Positions 41,101-50,518 are shown, numbered from the stretch's first letter. The stretch is 64,000 bases of DNA from Verrucomicrobiota bacterium (GCA_022710725.1 JAKLGK010000005.1:62001-126000); one strand, 5' to 3'. Made by a program: numbers and translations. The notes: generated by a model from the letters alone, not told the origin.

Positions 41101-42603
41101 CATCTCGTGGAGGACCAGGTGTCCGTCCAACGCCCCATCACGAAGGGGCGAGGTCCGGGAAAAGATTGAGACGGTCAGTTTGCCTTCTGTTCCGTCCCCA
41201 AAACCGGTGTAGTAGGCCTTGTTCGCATAGCTGAAGCCCAATGAAGCGCCGTTCTGGACTTCGATCTTGAACCGGTCTCCGCCCAGACCGCCGCGCCCGA
41301 AGTTGTCCTGCTGGAAGTTGCCCGCAGGTTCGTCGAAGCCGAGAGCATGGAGCCGGTCATGATAGAAGTTGGCCCAGTAGAAGCCCTGCACCTGGGAGAA
41401 GTTTACATAGTTGGTCGGGTGCTTGGTCAGGTCCACGGTTCGGTCGAATACCCGGTACGGGAAGCCCGTCAACCGGGCCTGGTCGGGCAGGCTGTCATCG
41501 TTCCAGTCGGCATAGACATCCGCATTGTTGCCCAGCAGCTCGTTGCTCCCGTCGGGGATCCAGCCTTCCGGCGAGGCGTTGGTGTCCAGGGCCGTCAGGA
41601 GCAGCATCAGCCGGGACGCCTCGACCGGCGTGAAGTTCGTCGGCTCGTACGGCCCCGGCGTGGTCGGCATCGGGCTGTCGTTGGTGAAGACGCTCAGGGA
41701 AATCGTTTCTGCTGGTAGGGCGGCTTGGCTCAAGCCGCCGCGGCGCGCTGGGCCAGCGCGCCCTACCTCTGCCCACGTCAGCAATTGGTCGAAGGCAATC
41801 TTTCCCGTATCCGCCCGGATGACCAGGTCATGCGCGTCGCTGTTGCCCTCGCACTCGATGGCCAGCTCCCAGCCCACCACGCACGAAATCATATCCAGCG
41901 GATACCAGACCTTCCGCGCGAGATAGGTCTTGCGCACGGCCCCGCCGCCCAGCTTTTCCCGGGCGATCTCCAGCGCCCGGGCCTCGTCCACCGTTTCGGC
42001 CGGATGGAACAGCACCGACGGGAAGTACAGCGCCCGGCTGGACACATTGATGATTTCGTTGTCCTTGGTCAGATTCAGCGTCAGGTGCGCGCCGAAGATG
42101 TCCAGGCCCTCGTGTTGCTGCTGCCAGCGCACGCGCCGGATGCCGTTGTGCCGGGTCGTGTAGTCCTGGACCAACCGGGCGTTCGGCGGCTCCAGGTCGG
42201 ACGGATGCAGGGTCATCGTCCGGTCGTTGGCCCGGATGAACGCCGCGAGAATCTCCCGAGGCGCGGCCCCCGGCGCGGGCGGCGACAGCAAGCCGCTACG
42301 CCGCCGGATGAGCTGCGGTGTCCCGAAATCCGGGTCGCGGTTCACAACGGCATCCGGCCATTGAGAAAGTTGGAAACCCTTCTCGTCCGGCATGGCGGGC
42401 TGGGCGGTGGGCGCGAGGATTGCTGAATTAGAAGGCACAAGCGTCGTGACGCTTCGGGCAGGATCATCGCGTGCGGGGATCCGGGACTGCAAGGTTGGAG
42501 CGGTGGCCGATATGCCGCGCTCATGGGTGTGCCGGGCCTTCCACACACCCCAGAATGATGCGGCCAACACCAGCATGACCGAAATCGTCAGACGCCTCCT
42601 CAT
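38131..42603 (-). CDS. Secreted M36 (fungalysin-type) metallopeptidase, multidomain
   Basis: A 1490-residue protein with a signal anchor or peptide (LTISVMLVLAASFWGVW). After an FTP-like propeptide the zinc site HEMTH appears near residue 500, with the third ligand in GMAEGWSDFF, characteristic of M36. Further on are a C-terminal beta domain, a fibronectin-like stretch (THWNTGIPSTG region), a beta-helix of about 250 residues (GGGVHIRKS, GGGFGASQGT), thrombospondin-3-like calcium repeats (DTDGDNMSDYWE, DNDGLTDFQEY, DTDGDEGDDGYE) and a WETLAAF-type end module. Residues from the 54-nt palindromic element are inserted in frame near residue 290. The gene is less GC-rich in its 3' half and bounded by 30-bp repeats, so acquisition is likely. 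A leaderless-type promoter precedes it. Confidence 0.88.
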   Translation of the reverse strand: MRRRLTISVMLVLAASFWGVWKARHTHERGISATAPTLQSRIPARDDPARSVTTLVPSNSAILAPTAQPAMPDEKGFQLSQWPDAVVNRDPDFGTPQLIRRRSGLLSPPAPGAAPREILAAFIRANDRTMTLHPSDLEPPNARLVQDYTTRHNGIRRVRWQQQHEGLDIFGAHLTLNLTKDNEIINVSSRALYFPSVLFHPAETVDEARALEIAREKLGGGAVRKTYLARKVWYPLDMISCVVGWELAIECEGNSDAHDLVIRADTGKIAFDQLLTWAEVGRAGPARRGGLSQAALPAETISLSVFTNDSPMPTTPGPYEPTNFTPVEASRLMLLLTALDTNASPEGWIPDGSNELLGNNADVYADWNDDSLPDQARLTGFPYRVFDRTVDLTKHPTNYVNFSQVQGFYWANFYHDRLHALGFDEPAGNFQQDNFGRGGLGGDRFKIEVQNGASLGFSYANKAYYTGFGDGTEGKLTVSIFSRTSPLRDGALDGHLVLHEMTHGLTSRIIGNGYGLTIVQPRGMAEGWSDFFALNLLSEPSDPPEACYPFGDYAAMYSPPTSNLYFGIRRFPYSTDMTKAPQTFADTDPNQIGFPPGIPCNPYFGAPEADQVHNVGEVWCLALWECRANLIEEYGFTGSGLMEQLVVDGLKLTPDNPRFDQARDAILQADLVDNGCSNSIALWRGFVKRGLGYSTFVPEPQSTVGIQEAFDLPFALTTTVTEAVGDGDGYIEPGETANMAVSLTSHELDLSGVTGLLSTSLINITLIVSNAAFADVTAGMTVTSAAPFSFEIATNFPGFTDAMFTLRITSDKGWFDKPVVVRIGNPYDYPPEILNVAVMNITETNAWVHWNTGIPSTGCVFYGETTNYGMTALSGHPMGTNHTADLTNLVKGTEYHFQIQAFGTNGLTSLSTDMTFRTRSRIYVYADSLATQELGTIEAPFKSLQAAAEAAKTTGDEILVAMGTYTGSNPEAVLNLDGADYDLTITGSYAPDFSEQNTEWYETMIDGQYQRRGIRLDNGANLSISGVTITRGSGEWGGGVHIRKSFASIIQSSIHSCASMNGANAFGGGFYASLGSSVEFFDTDVRSNVARVGGGGFGASQGTHLQFEQSQLAGNSSILSGGVEIELGASITVAGSVIAVNQCETAGGGLRIAPFSSGTIQRSTFSRNFVSAPVNPDRDGGGGILVGGESSVMTICDSVIVSNHSAYGADLNCGAQSEVHASYCNIDDIYGSLTTSNHLINADTMFANAAAGDFHILHGSPCIDAGSPDYAGVDTDMDGESRPYGARVDMGADEFTDTDGDNMSDYWEANYFGSIAVSDGTGNPDNDGLTDFQEYMIQTDPLNPDTDGDEGDDGYEVGLGMNPLNPDQDNDGMADGWEAHRGLNPFNDDAGDDPDGDNAVNLDEYIADTDPLNGDSFLGLLSLGDFWSGKRVDWKGGANAWQMLEFTESIFATGTWETLAAFPPPRPITNAVVIFGLNPTTGVLRIRAQR
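41714..41767. repeat. 54-bp palindromic element inserted in frame in the protease gene
   Basis: Terminal inverted repeats GGTAGGGC/GCCCTACC enclose two perfect hairpins, GGCGGCTTG/CAAGCCGCC and GGCGCGCTG/CAGCGCGCC. The length of 54 nt equals 18 codons, so the host reading frame is kept (encoding VGRAGPARRGGLSQAALP). Confidence 0.75.
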
Positions 42604-42610
42604 AAAAGGG

Positions 42611-42639
42611 AGAGTACACAGGTCGGTCCGTTTTGAAAA
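42611..42639 (-). promoter_or_regulatory. Promoter of the M36 protease gene, leaderless type
   Basis: Minus strand TTTTCA (42634-42639), a 17-nt spacer and TACTCT (42611-42616), with 7 nt to the ATG at 42603. Confidence 0.45.
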
Positions 42640-42678
42640 CGACACCGATCCACAATGTCGCCTATTCCTTGGTCGACA

Positions 42679-42708
42679 GGCCCGCCAGGTCCGTTGGGCG
42701 GGGAGCCA
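42679..42708 (+). repeat. 30-bp direct repeat, right copy
   Basis: Exact copy of 38037-38066. Here it lies in a spacer and codes for nothing in a known gene, so the trmJ copy is likely the original or the regenerated one. Confidence 0.85.
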
Positions 42709-42950
42709 ACTTTAGCCCCCGATCGAGCCAGCCTGATCTGCGCCAAAAAGCCGCTCGGCATACGAGTGTGTGACAATATGTCTCTTGAATGCCGCGATGC
42801 GGCATCCTTTCGGTGTTGCGAGGAATTATTTTAATATGCTTATTATCAATATATTGCGACGATTACCAGGCGATTTACTGATGACGTTGGCATGTATGCT
42901 GCTCTTCATCCGTAGGATTTTTACTGGTGTCGGCGAAATCGAGGTGAAAC

Positions 42951-44891
42951 ATGGCAAAAGTTTTGGGCATTGATCTGGGTACGACGAACTCGTGCATGGC
43001 GATCATGGAAGGCGGCCAGCCGGTGGTCGTTCCGAACTCCGAGGGCGGCCGGACCACCCCGTCGGTCGTGGCGTTCACGAAGAGCGGGGAGCGGCTGGTC
43101 GGCGCCGCGGCGAAGCGCCAGGCCGTTACGAACCCGAGGCACACGGTGTTTTCCATCAAGCGCTTTATGGGCCGGAAGTACGAGGAAGTCGCCCATGAAA
43201 TCTCGCTGGTGCCCTATGAGGTGGTCCGCGCGGGGAACGGCGACGCCCACGTGAAGATCGGCGACAAGACCTACTCGCCGCCGGAAATTTCGTCGATGAT
43301 CCTCCAGAAGATGAAGCTGGATGCGGAGGCCTACCTGGGCGAAAAGATCACGCAGGCGGTCATCACGGTCCCGGCGTACTTCAACGACAGCCAGCGGCAG
43401 GCGACGAAAGACGCCGGCCGCATCGCGGGCCTGGAAGTCCTGCGCATCATCAACGAGCCCACCGCCGCGTCCCTGGCCTACGGCCTGGACAAGAAGAAAG
43501 ACGAGAAGATCGCGGTCTACGACCTGGGCGGCGGCACGTTCGACATCTCGGTGCTGGAGATCGGCGAGGGCGTCTTCGAGGTGAAGGCGACCAACGGCGA
43601 CACCCACCTGGGCGGCGACGATTTCGACCAGCGGGTGATCAACTGGATGGCGGATTCGTTCAAGAAGGAGCAGGGGATCGACCTCTCGAAGGACCCGATG
43701 GCCCTGCAGCGCCTGAAGGAGGCCGCGGAGAAGGCGAAGTGTGAGCTCTCCAGCTCCCAGCAGACGGAGATTAACCTGCCGTTCATCACGGCAGACGCCA
43801 GCGGGCCGAAGCACCTGACCATGAGCCTGACCCGCGCGAAGCTGGAGCAGCTGGTGGACGACCTGGTCGGCCGGACCGTGAAGCCCGTCGAAAACTGCCT
43901 GCGGGACGCGAAGATCGAGGCGGCGAAGATCGACGAGGCCATCCTGGTCGGCGGCATGACGCGCATGCCCAAGGTGCAGGACATCGCCCAGCAACTGTTC
44001 AAGAAAGAGCCGCACAAGGGCGTGAACCCGGACGAGGTTGTCGCGGTCGGCGCGGCGATCCAGGGCGGCGTGCTGAAGGGCGAGGTGAAGGACGTCCTGC
44101 TGCTGGACGTGACTCCCCTGACCCTCGGCATCGAGACCCTCGGCGGCATCGCGACGACGCTGATCGAGCGCAACACGACGATCCCGACGCGCAAGAGCGA
44201 AATCTTCAGCACCGCCGCAGACGGGCAGTCCACGGTGGAGATCCACGTGCTCCAGGGCGAGCGCAAGATGGCCTCCGACAACAAGACCGTGGGGCGCTTC
44301 CACCTGGACGGCATCCCGCCGGCCCCGCGCGGCGTGCCGCAGATCGAGGTGACCTTCGACATCGACGCCAGCGGCATCCTGCACGTCGGCGCGAAGGACC
44401 TCGGCACGGGCAAGGAGCAGAAGATCACGATCACGGCCTCCAGCGGCTTGAGCAAGCAGGAGATCGAGCAGATGACCCGCGACGCCTCGTCCCACGCGGA
44501 GGACGACGCCAAGCGCCGCGAGACGGCGGAGACCCGCAACCGCGCGGACGCGACGGTCTACGAGACGGAGAAGTTCCTGAAGGAGCACGGCGCGAAGGTG
44601 TCCGCCGACAAGAAGGCGAGCGTCGAGAGCGCGGTGGCCGAGCTGAAGGAATCCCTGAAGTCGGGCGATGCGGACCGAATGAAGGCCGACCTGGAGAAGG
44701 TCAACGCCGGGATGCAGGCGCTGTCGGGCGAGCTGTACTCGCAGGCGCGCGCCCAGCAGCCGGGCGCGGGCCCGCAGGGCGGCGCGCAGCAGGCCGGCGG
44801 CCCCGGCGGGGCGGGCCCGCAGGGCGGCGCCCAGGGCGACGTGATCGACGCCGACTTCGAGATGGTGGACGAGAACAAGAAGAAGAAATAA
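42951..44891 (+). CDS. dnaK: Chaperone protein DnaK (Hsp70)
   Basis: ATP-dependent chaperone. [14 protein letters not shown] start ([15 protein letters not shown]), the phosphate loop [29 protein letters not shown] and the substrate domain's [18 protein letters not shown] are all present. The 646-residue length is normal. The C-terminus is a Gly/Gln/Pro-rich tail ([16 protein letters not shown]) with a final acidic [10 protein letters not shown], typical except for its length. GAGGTG precedes the ATG. It is followed by groES and groEL without grpE or dnaJ, an arrangement different from the usual grpE-dnaK-dnaJ cluster. Confidence 0.98.
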   Translation: MAKVLGIDLGTTNSCMAIMEGGQPVVVPNSEGGRTTPSVVAFTKSGERLVGAAAKRQAVTNPRHTVFSIKRFMGRKYEEVAHEISLVPYEVVRAGNGDAHVKIGDKTYSPPEISSMILQKMKLDAEAYLGEKITQAVITVPAYFNDSQRQATKDAGRIAGLEVLRIINEPTAASLAYGLDKKKDEKIAVYDLGGGTFDISVLEIGEGVFEVKATNGDTHLGGDDFDQRVINWMADSFKKEQGIDLSKDPMALQRLKEAAEKAKCELSSSQQTEINLPFITADASGPKHLTMSLTRAKLEQLVDDLVGRTVKPVENCLRDAKIEAAKIDEAILVGGMTRMPKVQDIAQQLFKKEPHKGVNPDEVVAVGAAIQGGVLKGEVKDVLLLDVTPLTLGIETLGGIATTLIERNTTIPTRKSEIFSTAADGQSTVEIHVLQGERKMASDNKTVGRFHLDGIPPAPRGVPQIEVTFDIDASGILHVGAKDLGTGKEQKITITASSGLSKQEIEQMTRDASSHAEDDAKRRETAETRNRADATVYETEKFLKEHGAKVSADKKASVESAVAELKESLKSGDADRMKADLEKVNAGMQALSGELYSQARAQQPGAGPQGGAQQAGGPGGAGPQGGAQGDVIDADFEMVDENKKKK

Positions 44892-44960
44892 GTGGGATGC
44901 GCCGGCCCGGCGCCGCCCCTTTACGTAGCAACCAAACCCAAAAGGGAGGACAGAGAAGGC

Positions 44961-45251
44961 ATGAAGATACAACCGTTGGGCGATCGGATCCTGGTCGAGC
45001 CGGTCAAGGAAGAGGAGGTCAAGAAGGGCGGGATCATCATCCCGGACACCGCGAAGGAAAAGCCGACGAAGGGCAAGGTCATTGCCATCGGCACCGGCAA
45101 GGTGGACGACAACGGCAAGACGATCCCCTTCCACGTCAAGAAGGGCGACCTCGTGCTGATGCCCCGCTACGGCGGCTCGGAGGTCAAGATCGACGACAAG
45201 GAATACCAGATCCTCCGCGAGGACGATCTGCTCGGAATCATCCAGGACTAA
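44961..45251 (+). CDS. groES: Co-chaperonin GroES
   Basis: Heptameric lid of the GroEL chamber. MKIQPLGDRILVEPVKEEE, the mobile loop KKGGIIIPDTAKEKPTKGKV and PRYGGSEVKIDDKEYQILREDDLL are diagnostic. The 96-residue length is standard. GGGAGGA precedes ATG 44961. It lies 69 nt after dnaK and 12 nt before groEL. No CIRCE element is seen in the spacer, so heat control, if any, acts from elsewhere. Confidence 0.98.
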   Translation: MKIQPLGDRILVEPVKEEEVKKGGIIIPDTAKEKPTKGKVIAIGTGKVDDNGKTIPFHVKKGDLVLMPRYGGSEVKIDDKEYQILREDDLLGIIQD

Positions 45252-45263
45252 AGGAGAAACCCC

Positions 45264-46901
<1,638 letters not shown>

Positions 46902-46916
46902 GCCCGGAAAGGGCGG

Positions 46917-46964
46917 TTGACACGAACCGGGCGGGGTGCCTATAGTGCGCCCCGCCCGGCTTTT
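46917..46964 (+). promoter_or_regulatory. groEL terminator hairpin that carries the rpoZ promoter -10 in its loop
   Basis: TTGACA (46917-46922), an 18-nt spacer and TATAGT (46941-46946) make a good rpoZ promoter. The same bases form a hairpin: CCGGGCGGGGTGC (46927-46939) pairs with GCGCCCCGCCCGG (46947-46959), the 7-nt loop holds the -10 box, and CTTTT follows. It can terminate groEL transcripts while starting rpoZ transcripts. Confidence 0.6.
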
Positions 46965-46985
46965 CAGAGACTGGAGGCTGTAACG

Positions 46986-47228
46986 GTGAACGTGAAATAC
47001 ATGGAATTGGCGAAGGAAAAAGTGCCCAATATCCCGCTGCTTATCAACATGGTGTCGCGCCGCGTGCGCCAGTTGAACCGCGGCGAGCGGCCCCTGGTCA
47101 AGCCGGACAACATGCAGATGTCCCCCATGAACATCGCCCTCAAGGAAATCGCCGAGGGCAAGCTGTCTGCCGAAATCTCCTTTGTGCCCGTCCGCAAGAC
47201 GGTGGAAAGCAACCCGCTTTCCCTGTAG
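46986..47228 (+). CDS. rpoZ: RNA polymerase omega subunit, RpoZ-like
   Basis: An 80-residue protein, start GTG 46986, with GGAGG at 46973-46977. The sequence IPLLINMVSRRVRQLNRGERP and MNIALKEIAEGKLSAE fit the omega subunit's helical core (RARQL ... ALREIAEGKI), which stabilises the beta' subunit. It is shorter and more divergent than the enterobacterial form, so the assignment is by two motifs. smpB and endonuclease V follow, 27 nt and 13 nt apart. Confidence 0.8.
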   Translation: MNVKYMELAKEKVPNIPLLINMVSRRVRQLNRGERPLVKPDNMQMSPMNIALKEIAEGKLSAEISFVPVRKTVESNPLSL

Positions 47229-47255
47229 TGCCCGCGGCGGGCCGGAACGGTTCGC

Positions 47256-47747
47256 ATGGCCCCGGCTCCCTCTCCAGCGCGTCCCGCCGTCAAGACGATG
47301 GCGACGCACCGGAAGGCGTTTCGGGATTACCACATCCTCGAGAAGATCGAGGCCGGCATTGAACTGCGCGGCGCCGAGGTCAAGTCCATCCGCGAGGGCC
47401 GGTTCAGCCTCACCGAGAGCCATGCCCTCGTGGACGGCGGCCAGGTGATGCTGATGGGGCTGCACGTCCAGCCCTTTACCTGTTCCCGGGTCGAGGAGCA
47501 CGATCCCCTGCGGCCCAAGCGCCTGCTTTTGCACCGGCGCGAGATCGACCGGTTGGCCGGCCAGACCGCCGTCAAGGGCTGCGCGCTCATCCCGCTTCGC
47601 GTCTACTTCAAGAAGGGCCTGGTGAAGGTCGAACTCGCGCTGGGCAAGGGCAAGCAGTCCGAGGACAAGCGCGAGACCCTCAAGCGCCGCACCGCCGAGC
47701 GCGAAGCCGAGCGCGCCATCGCCTCGCGCACCCGGCGGCGGGGATGA
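47256..47747 (+). CDS. smpB: SsrA-binding protein SmpB
   Basis: Binds tmRNA and brings it to stalled ribosomes for trans-translation. RKAFRDYHILEKIEAGIELRGAEVKSIREG and the C-terminal KRETLKRRTAEREAERAI (the helix that reads the empty mRNA channel) are typical. At 163 residues from ATG 47256 it is near the usual length; a later ATG (47298, MATHRKAF) would give 149 residues and is also reasonable. The ssrA gene is not in this window. Confidence 0.96.
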   Translation: MAPAPSPARPAVKTMATHRKAFRDYHILEKIEAGIELRGAEVKSIREGRFSLTESHALVDGGQVMLMGLHVQPFTCSRVEEHDPLRPKRLLLHRREIDRLAGQTAVKGCALIPLRVYFKKGLVKVELALGKGKQSEDKRETLKRRTAEREAERAIASRTRRRG

Positions 47748-47760
47748 CCGGGGACTGCTC

Positions 47761-48429
47761 GTGCCTGCGCCCATCCGGCATTCATGGAACCTGGCTCCCG
47801 CCCAAGCCATCGCCCTCCAGGGGAAACTGGCTGCCCGTGTTTCTATCAGGCCGTTGCCCTCCGGCATCCGCTGGATCGCCGGACTCGACGCCGCCTTTTC
47901 AGAAGACGAATGCGTGGCCGCCGTCGTGCTTTGGGATACGCGGCGCAAGGAAGTTGTCGAGCAGCGGATCGCCCGCGCGCCGCTGCGATTCCCGTATATC
48001 CCCGGCCTGCTATCGTTCCGCGAGGCGCCGGCCCTGCTCGCCGCGCTGGAGAAGTTGGAGCGCCGGCCGGACGTATTGATGTGCGATGGGCAGGGGCTGG
48101 CGCACCCGCGCCGGTTCGGCATCGCGTGTCACATCGGCGTTCTCGCGGAGATTCCCTCCGTAGGCTGCGCCAAGAGCCTTCTCGTCGGCGAGTTCCGGGA
48201 GCCCGCGAAACGGCGCGGTTCGCGCGCGGCGCTGGCAGACCGCGGGGAACGCATCGGCACGGTCCTGTGCACGCGGGACGGCGTACGACCCGTGATCGTC
48301 AGCGTCGGGCACCTGGCCAATCTTGCGACGGCCGAGAAACTGGTGTTACGCTGCGCGGTCAGCTACCGCCTGCCCGAGCCTACGCGCCTGGCCGACCAGC
48401 TTTGCGGCGCGACCGCTCATCTGGTGTAG
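47761..48429 (+). CDS. nfi: Endonuclease V
   Basis: Cuts near deoxyinosine in damaged DNA. The RNase-H-like active site is seen as GLDAAFSED (Asp near residue 43), YIPGLLSFREAP, and DGQGLAHPRRFGIACHIGV (Asp near 110), followed by VGCAKSLLVG. The length of 222 residues is normal. GTG 47761 begins 13 nt after smpB, in the same operon. The gene converges on rsmA, with two perfect palindromes between them. Confidence 0.94.
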   Translation: MPAPIRHSWNLAPAQAIALQGKLAARVSIRPLPSGIRWIAGLDAAFSEDECVAAVVLWDTRRKEVVEQRIARAPLRFPYIPGLLSFREAPALLAALEKLERRPDVLMCDGQGLAHPRRFGIACHIGVLAEIPSVGCAKSLLVGEFREPAKRRGSRAALADRGERIGTVLCTRDGVRPVIVSVGHLANLATAEKLVLRCAVSYRLPEPTRLADQLCGATAHLV

Positions 48430-48450
48430 AGAAAGGGCTCCTTTGCGATG

Positions 48451-48474
48451 TATCACAGTTTATAAACTGTGATA
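48451..48474. repeat. Perfect 24-bp palindrome, copy 1
   Basis: TATCACAGTTTA and its exact complement TAAACTGTGATA join without a loop. A T run (TTTTCC) follows on the plus side. It lies between convergent genes and can serve as a bidirectional terminator or a dyad protein site. Confidence 0.8.
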
Positions 48475-48536
48475 TTTTCCGGCACCCCAATCACGAAAAC
48501 ATTAGTAAATATCATGATTTCCAATCGTAAAATGCG

Positions 48537-48564
48537 TGTATCACAGTTTATAAACTGTGATACA
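48537..48564. repeat. Perfect 28-bp palindrome, copy 2
   Basis: The same 24-bp core as at 48451 is extended by GT at the left and AC/CA at the right (TGTATCACAGTTTA plus its complement). The two copies enclose 62 nt of AT-rich sequence with no gene. Confidence 0.8.
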
Positions 48565-48574
48565 TGAGGAGGGT

Positions 48575-49441
48575 TTAGTGCCGGGCTTGGGAATCCGATT
48601 CTGGCGCTAGGGCATTGGACAGAAGCACCCATTGTTCGGGCGATATATCCTCCGGCCGCGCGCGGGGCGCGATGCCTAGCCGATCGAGAAGGATTCCCGT
48701 CCCGGAATCCGTCAGTCCGGCGCGAGCCTTCAGGAAGGGCGCGAGTTGCTTGCGCCGCCTCGCGAACGCGTCTTGAAGGAGCTTCAACAGCGCCGCGCAG
48801 TTGCGCGACCGCGGCTCGCGGTCGTCCGGCAGGCGGACCAGTTCCACGATCGCGGAGCGGACCTCGGGCGGCGGAAGGAAGCAGGTCGGGCTGATCTCCT
48901 TGACGATGTTCACGGCGAACGCCGTCTGTGCGAGGATGCTGAGCAGCCCGTAATCTTCCGCGCGCGGCTTCGCCGCGAGCCGCCGTGCCACCTCGCGCTG
49001 GACGGTCACCACGATGCGCGTCGGGGGATGCGCGGTCTGGAACAGGTCCACGAGAAACCGGCTGCCGACGGAGTAGGGCAGGTTGGCGACGACCTTGGAA
49101 ATGCCGCCGGCAAGCAGGGTTTCCAAGTCTACATCAAGGATGTCGGCGTGAATCAGTTCGAGATGAGGAGCCTCCGCGAAATGCGTCTTCAGGAAACCGA
49201 ACAGGACCGGGTCCTTTTCCACCGCCACCACGCGGCCCGCGTAGCGAACGAGCCACTCCGTCAATACGCCGAGCCCCGGCCCGACTTCGAGCACCTGTTC
49301 CTCCCGGTGCAACTCGGCTGTGCGCAGCAGGATGCGGAGGATGTTGGCGTCGATCAGGAAGTTCTGCCCCAGCGTCCGGCGCGGCCGCAGTCCGAGTCGG
49401 GACAGCAGCTCTTTCACCTCGGAGGGGTGGGTCAGGTTCAT
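48575..49441 (-). CDS. rsmA: 16S rRNA dimethyladenosine transferase
   Basis: KsgA/RsmA dimethylates A1518 and A1519 in 16S rRNA. The SAM site is GQNFLIDANILRILL and VLEVGPGLGVLTEWL; the catalytic-type motif NLPYSVGSRFL follows. At 288 residues it is normal. It is the last gene of surA-pdxA-rsmA; the 83-nt spacer from pdxA is filled by an inverted array of heptamers. GTG/ATG choice: ATG 49441 is used. Confidence 0.96.
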   Translation of the reverse strand: MNLTHPSEVKELLSRLGLRPRRTLGQNFLIDANILRILLRTAELHREEQVLEVGPGLGVLTEWLVRYAGRVVAVEKDPVLFGFLKTHFAEAPHLELIHADILDVDLETLLAGGISKVVANLPYSVGSRFLVDLFQTAHPPTRIVVTVQREVARRLAAKPRAEDYGLLSILAQTAFAVNIVKEISPTCFLPPPEVRSAIVELVRLPDDREPRSRNCAALLKLLQDAFARRRKQLAPFLKARAGLTDSGTGILLDRLGIAPRARPEDISPEQWVLLSNALAPESDSQARH

Positions 49442-49526
49442 GGGGGAGGTGAATGGTGAACGGTGAATAGTGAATAGTAAGGCGTGATTGGAAGTCCACT
49501 ATTCACCATTCACTACTCACTATTCA
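49442..49526. repeat. Inverted arrays of GTGAATA-type heptamers
   Basis: Four heptamers (GTGAATG, GTGAACG, GTGAATA, GTGAATA) at about 49449-49476 face four in the opposite orientation (ACTATTCAC style) at about 49499-49526, with a loop of some 22 nt. The whole spacer between rsmA and pdxA consists of this structure, and it overlaps the pdxA stop. Confidence 0.7.
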
Positions 49527-50495
49527 CTTCTTCCAGGGATTCCGGCGCCGCGTGAGCGCGATGGCCTGGCGGATGGCCTCGACGATGCTGGACGGATTGG
49601 CCCGGCCCCGGCCCGCGATATCAAAAGCCGTGCCGTGGTCGGGCGAGGTGCGGACGATGGGCAGGCCCAGCGTGACGTTCACGCCGGTCTCGAACGCGAG
49701 CATCTTCAGCGGGCCGAGGCCCTGGTCATGGTACATGGCCACCACGGCGTCGAAGTCGCCGCGGACAGCCTGGCGAAAAATGACATCCGCGGGCACGGGT
49801 CCGACGGCATTGAACCCTTCTCGGCGCGCGGCGCGGATGGCGGGGGCGATGACGGTGATCTCCTCGCGGCCGATGGCGCCGCCGTCGCCGGCGTGCGGAT
49901 TGAGGCCGCAAACCCCTATGCGCCCGCCTCGGCAGCCCAGCCACGGGAGTGCTTCACCGGTGATCCGGATGGCCTCCAGCACGTCCGCCCTTTTCAGCTT
50001 CCGCGCCACGTCGGCGAGCGGCAGGTGCCGGGTGGCGAGGACCACGCGAAGCGGGCCGCCGAAGAGCATCATGGCGTAGCGGCGCGTCCCGGTCAGCTCG
50101 GCCAGCAGTTCCGTGTGGCCGGGGACATGGATGCCGGCTTTCTGAAATCCTTCTTTGCAGATCGGCGCGGTGACCATCGCGTCCAGCCGGCCGTCCAGGC
50201 ACGCGGCCGCCGCGGCGCGGATCCAGGCGCCGGCCGCGCGCGAGGCGTCGGCGCGGATCCGCCCGGGCTTCCAGTCCGGAGCAAGCGCGGGAGCGGGATC
50301 CCAGACGGATACGCGGTCGCCCGGGAGCCGCAACCGGAGGGCGCGGGCCTGGGCCCTGACGAGTGCGTCAGAACCCACGAGCACGAATCGGACGTTGGCG
50401 GGCCAGCCCCCGCGGGCGACGGCGCGCAGGGCGATTTCCGGCCCGATCCCGTTGACATCGCCGAGGGTGATTCCAATGCGGAGCATCGCGCTCAT
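49524..50495 (-). CDS. pdxA: 4-hydroxythreonine-4-phosphate dehydrogenase
   Basis: Makes the three-carbon precursor of pyridoxal 5'-phosphate. Motifs include ITLGDVNGIGPEI, PGHTELLAELTG (metal-binding His), GLNPHAGDGG with the second His, and MYHDQGLGPLKML with the third, all as expected for PdxA. The length is 323 residues. ATG 50495 follows surA by 23 nt; an alternative ATG at 50486 is 3 codons later. The order surA-pdxA-rsmA is the same as in Escherichia coli. Confidence 0.96.
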   Translation of the reverse strand: MSAMLRIGITLGDVNGIGPEIALRAVARGGWPANVRFVLVGSDALVRAQARALRLRLPGDRVSVWDPAPALAPDWKPGRIRADASRAAGAWIRAAAAACLDGRLDAMVTAPICKEGFQKAGIHVPGHTELLAELTGTRRYAMMLFGGPLRVVLATRHLPLADVARKLKRADVLEAIRITGEALPWLGCRGGRIGVCGLNPHAGDGGAIGREEITVIAPAIRAARREGFNAVGPVPADVIFRQAVRGDFDAVVAMYHDQGLGPLKMLAFETGVNVTLGLPIVRTSPDHGTAFDIAGRGRANPSSIVEAIRQAIALTRRRNPWKK

Positions 50496-50518
50496 GGCTC
50501 GGTACGGCTCGAAGACGT

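Larger units (their letters stand above)
42604..42950. other. AT-rich divergent spacer between M36 protease and dnaK
   Basis: About 350 nt without a convincing gene. It holds the protease promoter (42611-42639, minus), the right 30-bp repeat (42679-42708), and a lower-GC stretch from 42740 to 42940 that should hold the dnaK promoter. I see no CIRCE operator (TTAGCACTC palindrome) and no strong sigma32 box; a TTTACT/TATGCT pair around 42874-42900 is only a weak candidate. A 67-codon reading at 42770-42973 overlaps dnaK and looks spurious. Confidence 0.5.

Noticed and set aside
42770..42973. A 67-codon frame before dnaK with a hydrophobic segment
   Set aside because: It overlaps the dnaK start out of frame, has no ribosome binding site, and lies in AT-rich DNA where a chance hydrophobic reading is expected.
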